Below, piece after piece: positions 25,637 to 35,232 of a stretch of DNA of 64,000 bases (position 1 is its first letter; every line of letters begins with the position of its first letter). Under the pieces are notes generated by a model. It made no database searches, was not told the DNA's origin, and was given only the letters and a program-made list of their open reading frames with translations. The position numbers and the translations under genes are program-made. Where the stretch lies: NCBI GenBank assembly GCA_030765455.1, contig JAVCCM010000041.1:81994-145993 (forward strand), in the 5' to 3' direction. The stretch comes from Candidatus Electryonea clarkiae (GTDB lineage: Bacteria > Electryoneota > Electryoneia > Electryoneales > Electryoneaceae).

Positions 25637-27960
25637 TGAAGAAAGGTCTCCAGGTCATCATCATCCATCATAACTTCTCGAGCTTTGGAACCCTCAAATG
25701 GACCAACGACACCCGCTTGTTCAAGTTGATCAAGAATTCTACCTGCCCTGCTGTAACCAACCCTTAACCTTCTCTGAATGAGTGAAACTGAACCCTGCTG
25801 ATGACGTACAACCAACTTCACCGCTTCATTAAAGAGTTCGTCGCGCGCGTCAATTCCATCGCTAAATCCGTTTGTACCACTGTCCAACGAAGCAGGCTGG
25901 TCAAGTTTACAGCGTTTTATAAATGCAGGCTGCCGAACAATATGTACAATTAGACGATGTACTTCGTCAGTTGTGATTAAGGCTCCGTGGATGCGAAGCG
26001 GGAAAGGAGCATCATTACTCATCAGGAGGCTGTCGCCTTTACCCAGTAGGGATTCAGCGCCCGGACGGTCAAGGATAGTTCGGCTGTCAATTTTTGACGC
26101 CACCATAAAAGCAAGCCTGGCAGGGAAATTTGCCTTGATAACTCCTGTAATAACATCAACTGAAGGTCTCTGGGTTGCAACAACGAGATGAATTCCTATA
26201 GCACGCGCCATTTGCGCTAATCTAGCTATAGGCTCTTCAACTTCCTTGGCGGCAGTTAACATGAGGTCCGCAAGCTCATCAATTATGACCACTATGTAAG
26301 GTAATTTAACGGCAGGATTGCCATTTTCGTCAGGTTTGACTTTTCCTGCTTCCACACTTTCGTTATATTCGGTTATGCTTCTTGAGCCAACCTCTGCCAG
26401 CCTGGTATATCGCTTTTCCATTTCTTTCACAACACTTTGCAGCAATGCTACAGCGTTCTTTGGATCGGTAGCAATAACCTCGTCACCATCGTCGATAAAG
26501 AGCAGGTGATGCCGTCTAAGTTCGGCATAAGTACTTAATTCCAGCTTTTTGGGATCGATCATCGCAATTAAAACTTCATCCGGTTTGTTCTTGAACAGGA
26601 TACTGGCAATAATCGTATTTATGCATACTGACTTGCCCGATCCGGTAGTTCCGGCAATCATTAGATGTGGCATTTTCGCCAAATCTGTAACAAAAACTTC
26701 TCCGTCAGCACTCCGCCCCAAAGCAAGAAGAAGTGGTTTGTCGGAATCCTGAAAAACAGGAGTCTCGATGATTTCCCTTAATACTACTAATTTGGGGTGC
26801 TTGTTCGGGACTTCTATCCCGACCGCTCCCGCTCCGGGGATAGGAGCCTGGATGCGAATTGAACGAGCAGCAAGCGCTAAAGCGAGATCGTCAGCTAATG
26901 AACTGATACGTCCTATTTTTACACCAGGTGCCGGTTTTAGATCGAATCTCGTAATTATCGGTCCAGGATGAATCTGGACTACTTTTGCTTTGACACCAAA
27001 TTCGGCCAGCCTCTCTTCGAGCATGGCAGCGGTCTCATGGAGAGCTTTTTTGTCTATTAAGTCACTTTCTGCAACATCTTCAGGTTCATTGAGTAAATCT
27101 GCCGTTGGCAGCAAATATATTGATTCAGAGTTATCATCAATTGTTTCTGTGTTTAAATCAATATTATTCAATGAATTAGTTCCTTCGGTAAGAGATTCCT
27201 TATCATCAATTATTTCGATGTCATCTCTTATCTTACTACCCGGTTCAAATAGGTCTTTATTTTTTTGTTCATTGAAATCAGAATCATCAGTTGAAAGTAA
27301 TGAGCCATGTGAAATTTTAGGCTTTGAACCAGGTTTGTCATCGCTGCGAATAGATGTATTTAATATTGAGAATAATCCTCCCAGCCATGAAAAAACGGTA
27401 TGAAATCCATTTACTATTATTGCCCAACGGATTCGGAGAGTGAAAGTCAGGTATATCAAAGCCAGGCCGGTAAGAATTATGACGGATCCGGTTCTTCCAA
27501 GCCATTCGAGCATTTTATCTACGAACCAGAAACCTATGAAGCCGGTAAATTCCAGGGGACCATGAATACCCTGTAAATCCCTGATTATCTCCCAGATCGC
27601 CGTAGCAAGTATTACCCCGATAAATAACTTCAAACCATTGCGAAAAGTCTGTCTGTATCCTTTTTTTCTAATAAGTTCAATAGCAAATATCAACATCATA
27701 ATAGGAATAAATAGGGAAAGGATTCGACCGAAAGTGAAATGGATCAGATAAAAAGCTATATACGCCCCGGCGATATTTAGCCGGTTAGAAACAATACTTG
27801 CACTGCCGTTTGGAGGATCAAGAGGATTATAAGATACAATTGAAGCACCGATAAGGATTGCAATAGTAATTAATGCAATGCCTGTAACATCTCGCGCAAT
27901 ACCACGAGACTTTTTAGATTTAGATTTTTTGCTCTTATTTTTTACTGCTTTTTTAGCCAT
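25633..27960 (-). CDS. ftsK: DNA translocase FtsK
   Basis: Septal DNA pump that clears chromosomes during division. The 775-residue form begins MAKKAVKNKSKKSKS, a strongly basic N-terminus, followed by four membrane helices (to about 190), a short acidic Ser/Asp linker (about 215-315), the alpha/beta RecA-like motor with Walker A GTTGSGKS near 435, VIIDELADLM, and VATQRPSVDVITGVIKANFP, and a C-terminal winged-helix gamma domain (VRHQQGSVSLIQRRLRVGYS). The linker is short compared with E. coli FtsK, as in SpoIIIE-like forms. I preferred ATG 27960 with GAAGAG upstream over TTG 28014. A TagRDCE-like KOPS or XerCD partner is not visible. Confidence 0.96.
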   Translation of the reverse strand: MAKKAVKNKSKKSKSKKSRGIARDVTGIALITIAILIGASIVSYNPLDPPNGSASIVSNRLNIAGAYIAFYLIHFTFGRILSLFIPIMMLIFAIELIRKKGYRQTFRNGLKLFIGVILATAIWEIIRDLQGIHGPLEFTGFIGFWFVDKMLEWLGRTGSVIILTGLALIYLTFTLRIRWAIIVNGFHTVFSWLGGLFSILNTSIRSDDKPGSKPKISHGSLLSTDDSDFNEQKNKDLFEPGSKIRDDIEIIDDKESLTEGTNSLNNIDLNTETIDDNSESIYLLPTADLLNEPEDVAESDLIDKKALHETAAMLEERLAEFGVKAKVVQIHPGPIITRFDLKPAPGVKIGRISSLADDLALALAARSIRIQAPIPGAGAVGIEVPNKHPKLVVLREIIETPVFQDSDKPLLLALGRSADGEVFVTDLAKMPHLMIAGTTGSGKSVCINTIIASILFKNKPDEVLIAMIDPKKLELSTYAELRRHHLLFIDDGDEVIATDPKNAVALLQSVVKEMEKRYTRLAEVGSRSITEYNESVEAGKVKPDENGNPAVKLPYIVVIIDELADLMLTAAKEVEEPIARLAQMARAIGIHLVVATQRPSVDVITGVIKANFPARLAFMVASKIDSRTILDRPGAESLLGKGDSLLMSNDAPFPLRIHGALITTDEVHRLIVHIVRQPAFIKRCKLDQPASLDSGTNGFSDGIDARDELFNEAVKLVVRHQQGSVSLIQRRLRVGYSRAGRILDQLEQAGVVGPFEGSKAREVMMDDDDLETFLQ

Positions 27961-28235
27961 ATTTCTCTTCAATAATTTAGTACTGAAAGTACTTATGACC
28001 TGCTTATCAATCAAGAGGTAAATGGTTTACCCCGGTTATTTGATTCATAATTAGACGAGCGTTGATTTCATATTTCAATAGTTCAGAAACGCGTTTCAAT
28101 TATCGAGTTAAACTTTCTTAAAAGTATTGAATGATAGAAAAGTGTATATTAAAGTCTTTATCCATTAAAAAGTTTGCTGTATCTTGCACCGGTAATTTTC
28201 ATGTGATGACTGATTAACATTTTGAGTTTTTGATA

Positions 28236-31202
28236 ATGCGTTTTGTGTCGAGTTGTAGGTCAACTAAAATAAGAATACCGTTTATATTATTCCTCTGTTC
28301 AATATTTTTCATTCCATTGAATGTCGAAGCAGCTCGATACAGGCTGGACCGGGAATGGAAATCTTTAAGCCTGGGCAACATATATGTCCATTATCCAAGC
28401 GGTTACGAAAACTTTGCCGATTATGTGGCTATGCGGGCAGTGACTCATCTTGACAGTCTTGATTATTGGTTCGGTATTTTTCCGCCCGAAGTACATATAA
28501 ACCTTAATCCTGATCTTGATAATAATTCTGCCTTCGCGACTATTCTTCCTCTCAGGGTTGAATTGCCTGTTACACCTGCAATTGAAAAAGGAATTCGACC
28601 GCAAAACGGTTTATATCTTGATAGAGTACTGATGCATGAATTGACTCATTCTGTTCAGCATAGCACAGTCTCAGGGATAACTTCAGTTTTACGACCTGTC
28701 ATTGGTGAAACCATTGCGCCTTTAGGATTGCAACCTGATTGGATTACAGAGGGACTCGCGGTATGTACTGAGAGCATGGCAGGTGGGGGGAGGCTCAATT
28801 CCTCGTTTCATCTTATGTATTGGCGTACTGCAATACTTTCAGGCAACCCTTGGAATCTTAACAAACTTTCAAAACCAGGGAATATCAATCCCCCGGCAAA
28901 TCGTGCTTATGTCGGCGGTTCATTCCTGGTAAATCGTCTTCTGAATGAATCATTCGGTAAGGATAATGTATCTGATTGGTTATACCGCCAGGCATCATTG
29001 CCAGGGCTGCCGGGAATAGCATTCAAAAAATCTTTCGAGGGACGTACTGCTTCATTCATTTACCGCCAGATCATCACACAAACCGACTGGGATCTTCGTG
29101 TGAAGATTCTCATGAGACAAAGGTCAGGATTTGCCTTTGGAAAAACACTTTTAGAGGATAAAAGAACAAGCTGGCGGCATCCTTTATGGATGAACAATGG
29201 TGAGTTGGTCGCTTCAAAGTCGAGTTACGATTTCCCCCCTGCATTTTCACGCTTGAATCCTGGTGGTATCAGGTCATTAAGTAAAGATGAATCAAGAAGT
29301 TATTCCGTTAATTATAAGAGTACATCCTATAAAGAGGGATTGATAACCTCAGAATTGCGAAGTGGAAAATGGGCAACTGAAGAACAAAAATCTTATATCG
29401 TATATGTTGATTCCAATGGCAAAAGCAAATTGATCGGAAAGCCTCCTCTTCGAGGCTGGTCTCCCGCCTGGTCAGAAAAGAATCATCAGCTTGCTTGGGT
29501 TACACCATCGAAATACGGCGGGACTGAAATCCGGGTTATCAACCTTGATGAAAATACCAAACCGATTGGAAGGTCAAGAATAATTGCCAGGACAAATTAT
29601 GGCATTTTCGCTGATCCGGAATGGAATGCAACCGGACGTATCCTGGCATTTTCCGCAGACCTTGGAGATGGTGAAAAAGTTGTACTATGGGATGTTAAAT
29701 CAAATCTTTTCTTTGAAATTAGTATCAACGGTGCAAAATGTACCTGGGATCCTTCATTTTCAAATGATGGTTCATTATGGGTATCAGCAGATCCTGAAGA
29801 AATTTTCGATTTGTTTGAGATTGATTTTATTAATAAACAAGCATGGCGTCGGACTCGAGTAATATCCGGTGCGATTGAGCCAGCGGTATCGAATGACGGT
29901 AAATCAGTCGCATATTCTCATTATACAAATGAAGGTTTTATCCTTGCATTGCTTGATTCTTCCATTTGGTCTGAAGAAAGTGCAGATGTTTCTTTAACGA
30001 GAGTTGATCCGGAGCGTTATCGTGAAACCTCCAAAGAAATCCAGGGTTTGGGAGTCACTGAACCGTATAACTGCTGGAAATACACCAAGCCAAGGTTTTG
30101 GCTGCCGGCCTATGGGAATACAAATGAGGATGCTGTCGGTATTGCAACTTATGGACGTGATCCACTTGGACTGATAGAGTGGCAGCTCCAGGCAATGGTT
30201 GGTATCGAAACAAGGAAGCCGGATATTTCTTTGTCAACAACATACCGGGCTTTACCATTAGACATGACGCTCTTCATGACAACTTACCCGGATGATCTCG
30301 CTAAAATTGTCCCGGTTGATACGGTAGATACACCTGACCCTAATATCAAGCAGATCTTATTCAGGTATGATACCCGGAATCCGCGACGATGGGAGGGTGG
30401 TCTATTTTTTAGTCAGAATTTCAGGTATGATAATTGGTTTTGGAGTAAAAGGTTTATTCCCCGATATGGAATAGTGAGGCGTGACAGATTCATTCAGACG
30501 AGACGGGATCAAGGACTTATGTTGCGTCATTTCAATGGCTTCTCGACAGGATTCGATTATGTTCAATGGCGGGGTGCAAGCAGGGATCCTGTTTCCAGGA
30601 ATTTATTGAGAGTTAATTTGTCAGCGGAGCACGATCTTACAGGATTCAGCAATTTGAATGGCAATATGATTCAACTTGCCATTCGTTACCACATACCATC
30701 ACCTGTCAATACTGTAGTTATTGGGATGACAGGTGCTGCTCAATCCCAAACTGGTTCGGCTCTATCTCGCAACAATAAACTGGACTATTCACGAGTTATT
30801 GCCCGGCCACGAGGTTATGACAGTGACAGCTTGCTCCCACCTTCGTTAACAAAAGGAAAGATCGCAAAACTGGGTTTGGAACTTCAATATCCTTTAATGT
30901 TCATTGATAAGGGTTTGGGACTGGGAATACTCTTTTTTGAACGGTTTAAGGGCGTAATGTTTTTTGAAGCCGCAAGTGGTTGGGGAGATAATCGAACTCT
31001 GCAATCATGGACAGAGAATGATAATTGTTTTTCAGCCGGTAGTGAAATTAGTTCGGTAGGTTATGTTTATGACGCATACCTGGATTTCACTGTAGGTGCG
31101 GCATGGCGTTCAACAACTGAAGACTGGTCAGTATATTTCCGTCTGGGAATCCCCTTCCTTAGAAATATTTACGGTGCCACCCTGCCAACAGGAAGGATGT
31201 AA
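28236..31202 (+). CDS. Exported gluzincin-type metalloprotease fused to a WD40-like propeller and outer-membrane barrel
   Basis: An unusual 988-residue multidomain protein. After a signal peptide (IPFILFLCSIFFIPLNVEA), a peptidase-MA-like domain carries HELTH (His134, Glu135, His138) and a downstream TEGLAV with Glu172 as likely third zinc ligand. Residues 360-590 hold TolB/PD40-type propeller blades (WSPAWSEKNHQLAWVT, PEWNATGRILAFSADLG, PAVSNDGKSVAYSH). The last 350 residues are amphipathic strands with aromatic ends (GGLFFSQNFRYDNWFW, VQWRGASRD, LGLELQYPLMF), like a surface-antigen barrel. I infer an outer-membrane protein with a periplasmic or surface protease. ATG 28236 is used; TTG 28230 is also in frame. 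The 3' end overlaps the convergent SagB gene by 34 bases. Confidence 0.8.
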   Translation: MRFVSSCRSTKIRIPFILFLCSIFFIPLNVEAARYRLDREWKSLSLGNIYVHYPSGYENFADYVAMRAVTHLDSLDYWFGIFPPEVHINLNPDLDNNSAFATILPLRVELPVTPAIEKGIRPQNGLYLDRVLMHELTHSVQHSTVSGITSVLRPVIGETIAPLGLQPDWITEGLAVCTESMAGGGRLNSSFHLMYWRTAILSGNPWNLNKLSKPGNINPPANRAYVGGSFLVNRLLNESFGKDNVSDWLYRQASLPGLPGIAFKKSFEGRTASFIYRQIITQTDWDLRVKILMRQRSGFAFGKTLLEDKRTSWRHPLWMNNGELVASKSSYDFPPAFSRLNPGGIRSLSKDESRSYSVNYKSTSYKEGLITSELRSGKWATEEQKSYIVYVDSNGKSKLIGKPPLRGWSPAWSEKNHQLAWVTPSKYGGTEIRVINLDENTKPIGRSRIIARTNYGIFADPEWNATGRILAFSADLGDGEKVVLWDVKSNLFFEISINGAKCTWDPSFSNDGSLWVSADPEEIFDLFEIDFINKQAWRRTRVISGAIEPAVSNDGKSVAYSHYTNEGFILALLDSSIWSEESADVSLTRVDPERYRETSKEIQGLGVTEPYNCWKYTKPRFWLPAYGNTNEDAVGIATYGRDPLGLIEWQLQAMVGIETRKPDISLSTTYRALPLDMTLFMTTYPDDLAKIVPVDTVDTPDPNIKQILFRYDTRNPRRWEGGLFFSQNFRYDNWFWSKRFIPRYGIVRRDRFIQTRRDQGLMLRHFNGFSTGFDYVQWRGASRDPVSRNLLRVNLSAEHDLTGFSNLNGNMIQLAIRYHIPSPVNTVVIGMTGAAQSQTGSALSRNNKLDYSRVIARPRGYDSDSLLPPSLTKGKIAKLGLELQYPLMFIDKGLGLGILFFERFKGVMFFEAASGWGDNRTLQSWTENDNCFSAGSEISSVGYVYDAYLDFTVGAAWRSTTEDWSVYFRLGIPFLRNIYGATLPTGRM

Positions 31203-31870
31203 AACGGCTGGGCTTTAATCGAAAGTAGTCTTTTCACATCATTATCATCTAAAGCACCTACAGTGGCGACTCCCAGGTTTAGAGATTGAGCTTGAAGGCA
31301 TATATTCTGTGCAGAATGACCAATTTCTATCAATATATAACGCTCGGCACGCTCTCCATATTTTGCCGATGTTCTCGAAGTTACCGCAGTAATTATTATG
31401 TTGATCGCCGCATCACGGATACAATCCTGATTTAACGCAGCATTAGCGAGTTTGCCTGCATTTACACCCGATCCAAAGTATTCCAGGGAATGATTCTTCA
31501 AACCGGGACCAGGTTTGTAATGATAAATTCCAGATTTTAGACCTTCGACCCTGTCAACCACCATATATATTTCCAATGGGTATAGCGCTCCTGCAGAAGG
31601 TACTGTGTGGTAACCCATAGGTGATGTGATCCCCTGGCACGCCCAAAGTAATTGACTGACTTCTGCCAATGTGAGAGCCTCGTTGGAAAAACTACGTACT
31701 GATCTGCGACGCACTATCGCTTCTTCCAGGGACATATCACTTTTTAATTCCGGTTCTGGTAAATGAATCACTGGTTTAGCCTCAGATATTGTTGAGTCAA
31801 ATATAATAACAAATGATAATAATATGATACTGATGAGGAATTTGCCGAATTTAGAATTTGTTTTTGTCAT
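31169..31870 (-). CDS. Exported SagB-type nitroreductase/dehydrogenase domain protein
   Basis: A 233-residue flavin (FMN) oxidoreductase of the nitroreductase fold. SagB/ThcOx members oxidise thiazolines in peptide toxins, but many stand-alone versions have no known substrate. Visible motifs: [20 protein letters not shown] (FMN phosphate contacts), QGIT...[17 protein letters not shown], which is the SagB signature, [24 protein letters not shown] and LPVGRVAP. It begins with a hydrophobic signal ([16 protein letters not shown], then TISEA), so it is exported or anchored. No YcaO, ATPase or precursor peptide gene is nearby, so a thiazole-peptide cluster is not supported. Confidence 0.88.
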   Translation of the reverse strand: MTKTNSKFGKFLISIILLSFVIIFDSTISEAKPVIHLPEPELKSDMSLEEAIVRRRSVRSFSNEALTLAEVSQLLWACQGITSPMGYHTVPSAGALYPLEIYMVVDRVEGLKSGIYHYKPGPGLKNHSLEYFGSGVNAGKLANAALNQDCIRDAAINIIITAVTSRTSAKYGERAERYILIEIGHSAQNICLQAQSLNLGVATVGALDDNDVKRLLSIKAQPFYILPVGRVAP

Positions 31871-31971
31871 GTTTCTCTTCCTCTCGACTTCTTTGTGAAT
31901 AATTCAAAATGAATTGTTTTATTGAATTTACCTCATTTCCAAGCCTCATGGAACCTTTGAGATAATTATCA

Positions 31972-32000
31972 TTGACCTGATATTTGACGGGGAGTATATT
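31972..32000 (+). promoter_or_regulatory. Sigma70-type promoter of tRNA-Pro
   Basis: TTGACC (31972-31977), a 17-base spacer, then TATATT (31995-32000). The expected start is near 32007, seven bases before the mature tRNA. Same -10 hexamer as the toxin-antitoxin promoter. Confidence 0.75.
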
Positions 32001-32013
32001 CCTGCGAATGTAA

Positions 32014-32090
<77 letters not shown>

Positions 32091-32094
32091 TGAT

Positions 32095-32131
32095 AAAAGG
32101 GTTACAGCTGATTAAACTGTAACCCTTTTTT
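32095..32131 (+). terminator. Terminator of tRNA-Pro
   Basis: AAGGGTTACAG and CTGTAACCCTT form a perfect 11-bp stem around a 9-base loop, ending in a T run. It starts five bases after the CCA end. Confidence 0.9.
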
Positions 32132-32185
32132 ATATTGGTATGCACATAGTGTGATAAAAGTCGCGAAAGTTATCCTTTAAATCCT

Positions 32186-32206
32186 ATATATCCTTGTATC
32201 CTGTAA
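32186..32206 (+). repeat. Dispersed 21-bp intergenic repeat, copy 2
   Basis: Identical to the copy at 9914-9934 (ATATATCC then TTGTATCCTGTAA). It lies between the tRNA terminator and the 3' end of the epimerase gene. Confidence 0.7.
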
Positions 32207-32263
32207 ATGGAGATTTTGATTCCCCTGTTATGTTAGGAATAATTATACCGTAAGGTCTTAGAA

Positions 32264-33361
32264 TTATTCAATATAATCAACTATTATTTCTACTGTTTCT
32301 TTGGAAGCTTTTCCACCGCCATATAGATCATCTACTAAACTATCAGGATCCCGCTCCTTGCTTAATGCTCCGACTATATCTTCATATACCTGTTTGGCAC
32401 TAACCGTTGGATTGAGTGTATTCCATCCGGAATCGAGTAGCTCCACCCACTCTGTTTGATCTCTCAGTGTAACACATGGCACTTTACAAAAATAGGCTTC
32501 TTTCTGGATACCGCCCGAATCAGTAACAATCAAACAAGAATTCTTTTCCAGCGTAAGCATATCCAGGTATCCAATTGGATTTAATAAATGTAATTTCTTT
32601 TCAACACCAGCAAGCATACCTTCGTTTTCCAATACTTTACTAGTGCGGTGGTGGAGGGGAAGGACAACCGGATATTCCTCTGAAATTTGGCATAAGCCAT
32701 CAAATATTGAGCGAAGTCTTGCCGGGTCATCGGTATTTTCCTGTCTATGTATTGTAGCAAGAATATATTTTCCCGATTGAACTCCTATGTCATTGATTAT
32801 TTTATCATTATCACTAATTTCATTCAAATAAAATAATGCGGCATCATACATAACATCACCGGCTGAAAAAATGATATCAGGATTTACTCCTTCATGAAGC
32901 AGGTTACGAACTGCAGTTTTAGTAGGTGCGAATAAAAGATCAACAGCATGATCGGTCAGGATTCTATTGACCTCTTCCGGCATTTTTTTATTGAATGATC
33001 TCAAGCCCGCTTCAATATGAGCAATTGGAATGTGTAATTTTACCGCTGCCAGTGCTCCTGCAAGTGTGGAATTTGTATCACCATATACAACTACGATATC
33101 AGGTTTTTCTATTCCTTCAAGTATTTTCGCTGTTTGAATTCCATGAGATGCAGAACCCACTCCAAGGTTATATTTGGGCTTTGGTATCATCAACTCCTGA
33201 AAAAATATCTCAGATAGATCGTCGTCATAATGCTGACCGGTATGGAGCAGGACTTCATCAACATCATGTTTCTTTCTTAATTCATTACTTATCGTCGCAG
33301 CCTTTACAAATTGAGGACGCGCACCAACTATATTGATAATTTTTTTTTGCCTGCTGATCAT
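32264..33361 (-). CDS. wecB: UDP-N-acetylglucosamine 2-epimerase family (WecB/WbpI-like)
   Basis: Non-hydrolysing 2-epimerase of GT-B fold, 365 residues. It shows VGARPQFVKAATIS, LLHTGQHYDDDLS, VVYGDTNSTLAGALAAVKLHIPIAHIEAGLRSF, a PEEVNRILTDH motif and LTDSGGIQKEA-type C-terminus (IVTDSGGIQKEAYF). It could make UDP-ManNAc (WecB) or, given the aminotransferase and acetyltransferase remnant beside it, UDP-ManNAc3NAcA (WbpI/WlbD). It is on the opposite strand from those two, unlike the usual co-directional wlb order. The ATG lies almost on the rearrangement boundary at about 33380, with GGGAG about 13 bases upstream. Confidence 0.9.
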   Translation of the reverse strand: MISRQKKIINIVGARPQFVKAATISNELRKKHDVDEVLLHTGQHYDDDLSEIFFQELMIPKPKYNLGVGSASHGIQTAKILEGIEKPDIVVVYGDTNSTLAGALAAVKLHIPIAHIEAGLRSFNKKMPEEVNRILTDHAVDLLFAPTKTAVRNLLHEGVNPDIIFSAGDVMYDAALFYLNEISDNDKIINDIGVQSGKYILATIHRQENTDDPARLRSIFDGLCQISEEYPVVLPLHHRTSKVLENEGMLAGVEKKLHLLNPIGYLDMLTLEKNSCLIVTDSGGIQKEAYFCKVPCVTLRDQTEWVELLDSGWNTLNPTVSAKQVYEDIVGALSKERDPDSLVDDLYGGGKASKETVEIIVDYIE

Positions 33362-33379
33362 GGTGCCGCAATCTCCCTT

Positions 33380-33676
33380 TTGTTATATTCTTTTATCGGC
33401 TCCGGCGCTGTAGTTCCAAAAGACGTTCCGGACTATGCTGTGATGCTGGGCGTTCCAGCCAAACAATATGGCTGGGTCAGCAGGCACGGTTTACCATTGA
33501 AAGACCCCGACAAGAATGGAATTTATACATGCCCGGAGAGCGGATTGCGATATAAAGAAGAAGAGCCCGGTATCCTGAGGTGTCTCGATCTGGATGAGGA
33601 CGCCGCCATGCCTGATAATTTGAGAACCAGGGAACTTTTTTATGATGATATCGTGCATGGAAAGAGACTGAAATAA
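33380..33676 (+). pseudogene. 3' fragment of a WlbB/WbpD-type UDP-sugar N-acetyltransferase
   Basis: The reading frame encodes SFIGSGAVVPKDVPDYAVML and GVPAKQYGWVSRHG, the last coil and tail of a left-handed beta-helix acetyltransferase, plus CPESGLRYKEEE and a short C-terminus. The first two thirds of the protein, with the hexapeptide coils and active site, are absent: upstream the plus strand is the antisense of the epimerase gene. The open frame runs back to 33311 but that part is not family-like. It is a truncated remnant produced by deletion or inversion. The intact enzyme would acetylate the 3-amino group made by the next gene's product. Confidence 0.75.
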
Positions 33677-33792
33677 TTCTATTTCTACTCTTCAGGCGGT
33701 GATTGCGTAAAGCATAATATTATTAACGCAATCTATTATAGTTTATTAGAAATCTTGTTGTTAACATTAATTGTAAAAAGAAAGGACACTTT

Positions 33793-34980
33793 ATGAGTGT
33801 TCCATTACTTGATCTAAAAGCGCAGTATAGGACAATCAAAGATGAAGTTGACAGCGCTATACAGGAAGTTCTTGAGTCACAGTATTTTATTTTAGGTCCG
33901 ACCGTCAAAGCTTTTGAAGAATCAGTGGCGTCATATTCCAACACTCCACATGCCATAGGCGTTTCTTCAGGAACCGATGCACTGCTGATTTCGATGATGG
34001 CAGAAGATATCTGCCCGGGCGATGAAGTAATTACTACTCCATATTCATTCTTTGCCACAGCAGGATGTATTTCACGCCTTGGAGCAAAGCCTGTATTTGT
34101 AGAAATCGAACCTGAAAGTTTTAATCTCGACCCGGCAAAAATTGAAGCGGCAATAACTCCTGCGACAAAAGCGATAATACCAGTACATTTATATGGACAG
34201 GTAGCTGAGATGGATCCGATTATGGATTTGGCTGAAAAACATAATCTTGCCGTAATAGAGGATGGCGCTCAAGCTATAGGCGCTGAATACAATGGACGTC
34301 GTGCCGGATCCATCGGACATTACGGCTGTTTCAGTTTTTTCCCTTCGAAAAACCTTGGCGGTGTTGGTGACGGCGGGATGGTCGTTGCTACTGATGATGA
34401 CAGGGCAGAAAAGCTTAGAATCCTTCGCGCGCATGGCGGGAAACCAAAATATTATCATAGAATGATCGGCGGAAATTTCAGGTTGGACGCAATCCAGGCC
34501 GCAGTGCTTCAAGTCAAGCTGAAATATCTTGATAGCTGGACAGCAAAAAGACAGGAAAATGCGGACAGGTATAGAGAGATGTTCAATGATGCAGGAATAG
34601 TCCTGGAAACGCCGGAATGCTTGAAAAATGATTGTGTTCCCGGTCCGGAAGGTTGTTCATTAAATGGTTTGAAGGGTGTTGTGTTACCGGAGGAAATGCC
34701 GGGTAGAAGACATATTTATAACCAGTTTGTACTTCGAGTTGATAAAAGGGATGAACTTGTTGCCTGGCTAAAGGAGCGTAAAATCGGTGTTGAAATATAT
34801 TACCCGGTCACTTTTAATAACCAGGACTGCTTTAAGTATTTGAATTATAAAAAAGGTGATTTCCCAGTCAGTGAATGTGCTGCCGAAAGCACGTTGGCTA
34901 TTCCTATTTATCCTGAATTGACCGGTGATCAAATGATTGAAGTTGTAAATAGTATCGAAGAATTTTTTAAGAGCTATTAA
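33793..34980 (+). CDS. DegT/DnrJ/EryC1/StrS aminotransferase (WlbC/WbpE-like)
   Basis: PLP-dependent sugar aminotransferase, 395 residues. It contains VPLLDLKAQYRTIKDEVDSAI, the GTDALLISMMA cofactor loop, VIEDGAQAIGAEYNGRRAGS and SFFPSKNLGGVGDGGMV with the Schiff-base Lys. NFRLDAIQAAVLQVKL and HIYNQFVLRV are also typical. It probably puts the 3-amino group on a UDP-3-keto-GlcNAcA type sugar, judged by the flanking acetyltransferase remnant and 2-epimerase. An extra Cys-rich stretch (CLKNDCVPGPEGC) sits near residue 276. The pathway enzymes WlbA (3-dehydrogenase) and the 6-dehydrogenase are not in the window. A strong terminator follows. Confidence 0.93.
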   Translation: MSVPLLDLKAQYRTIKDEVDSAIQEVLESQYFILGPTVKAFEESVASYSNTPHAIGVSSGTDALLISMMAEDICPGDEVITTPYSFFATAGCISRLGAKPVFVEIEPESFNLDPAKIEAAITPATKAIIPVHLYGQVAEMDPIMDLAEKHNLAVIEDGAQAIGAEYNGRRAGSIGHYGCFSFFPSKNLGGVGDGGMVVATDDDRAEKLRILRAHGGKPKYYHRMIGGNFRLDAIQAAVLQVKLKYLDSWTAKRQENADRYREMFNDAGIVLETPECLKNDCVPGPEGCSLNGLKGVVLPEEMPGRRHIYNQFVLRVDKRDELVAWLKERKIGVEIYYPVTFNNQDCFKYLNYKKGDFPVSECAAESTLAIPIYPELTGDQMIEVVNSIEEFFKSY

Positions 34981-35076
34981 TTATATTACCTTGCGGGCAA
35001 CATTTAAACTGTGTAGCCTGTGAAGTTCTGTCAGGTTGTTACACCTGAAATATAATCTTGTATCTATTACGATTCG

Positions 35077-35120
35077 CCGGTTTGATCGGGTTTGAACCTG
35101 ATCAAACCGGTTTATTTTGC
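35077..35120 (+). terminator. Terminator of the aminotransferase gene
   Basis: CCGGTTTGATCGGGTT pairs with ACCTGATCAAACCGG (one wobble), followed by TTTATTTTG. Located about 100 bases after the stop; the most stable hairpin in the region. Confidence 0.9.
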
Positions 35121-35232
35121 ATGATCTTTAAGTAATAGCAGAAAACATCCCGAATAACCTATCCCGGCAAATGATGTTGTGTTATTGAACCTACTGAATA
35201 TGTTATATTGTTATTGGAATTGAACGATAGAA

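Noticed and set aside
31169..31870. Thiazole/oxazole peptide (TOMM) cluster
   Set aside because: Only a SagB-like domain is present, with a signal peptide; no YcaO cyclodehydratase or precursor peptide gene is nearby.
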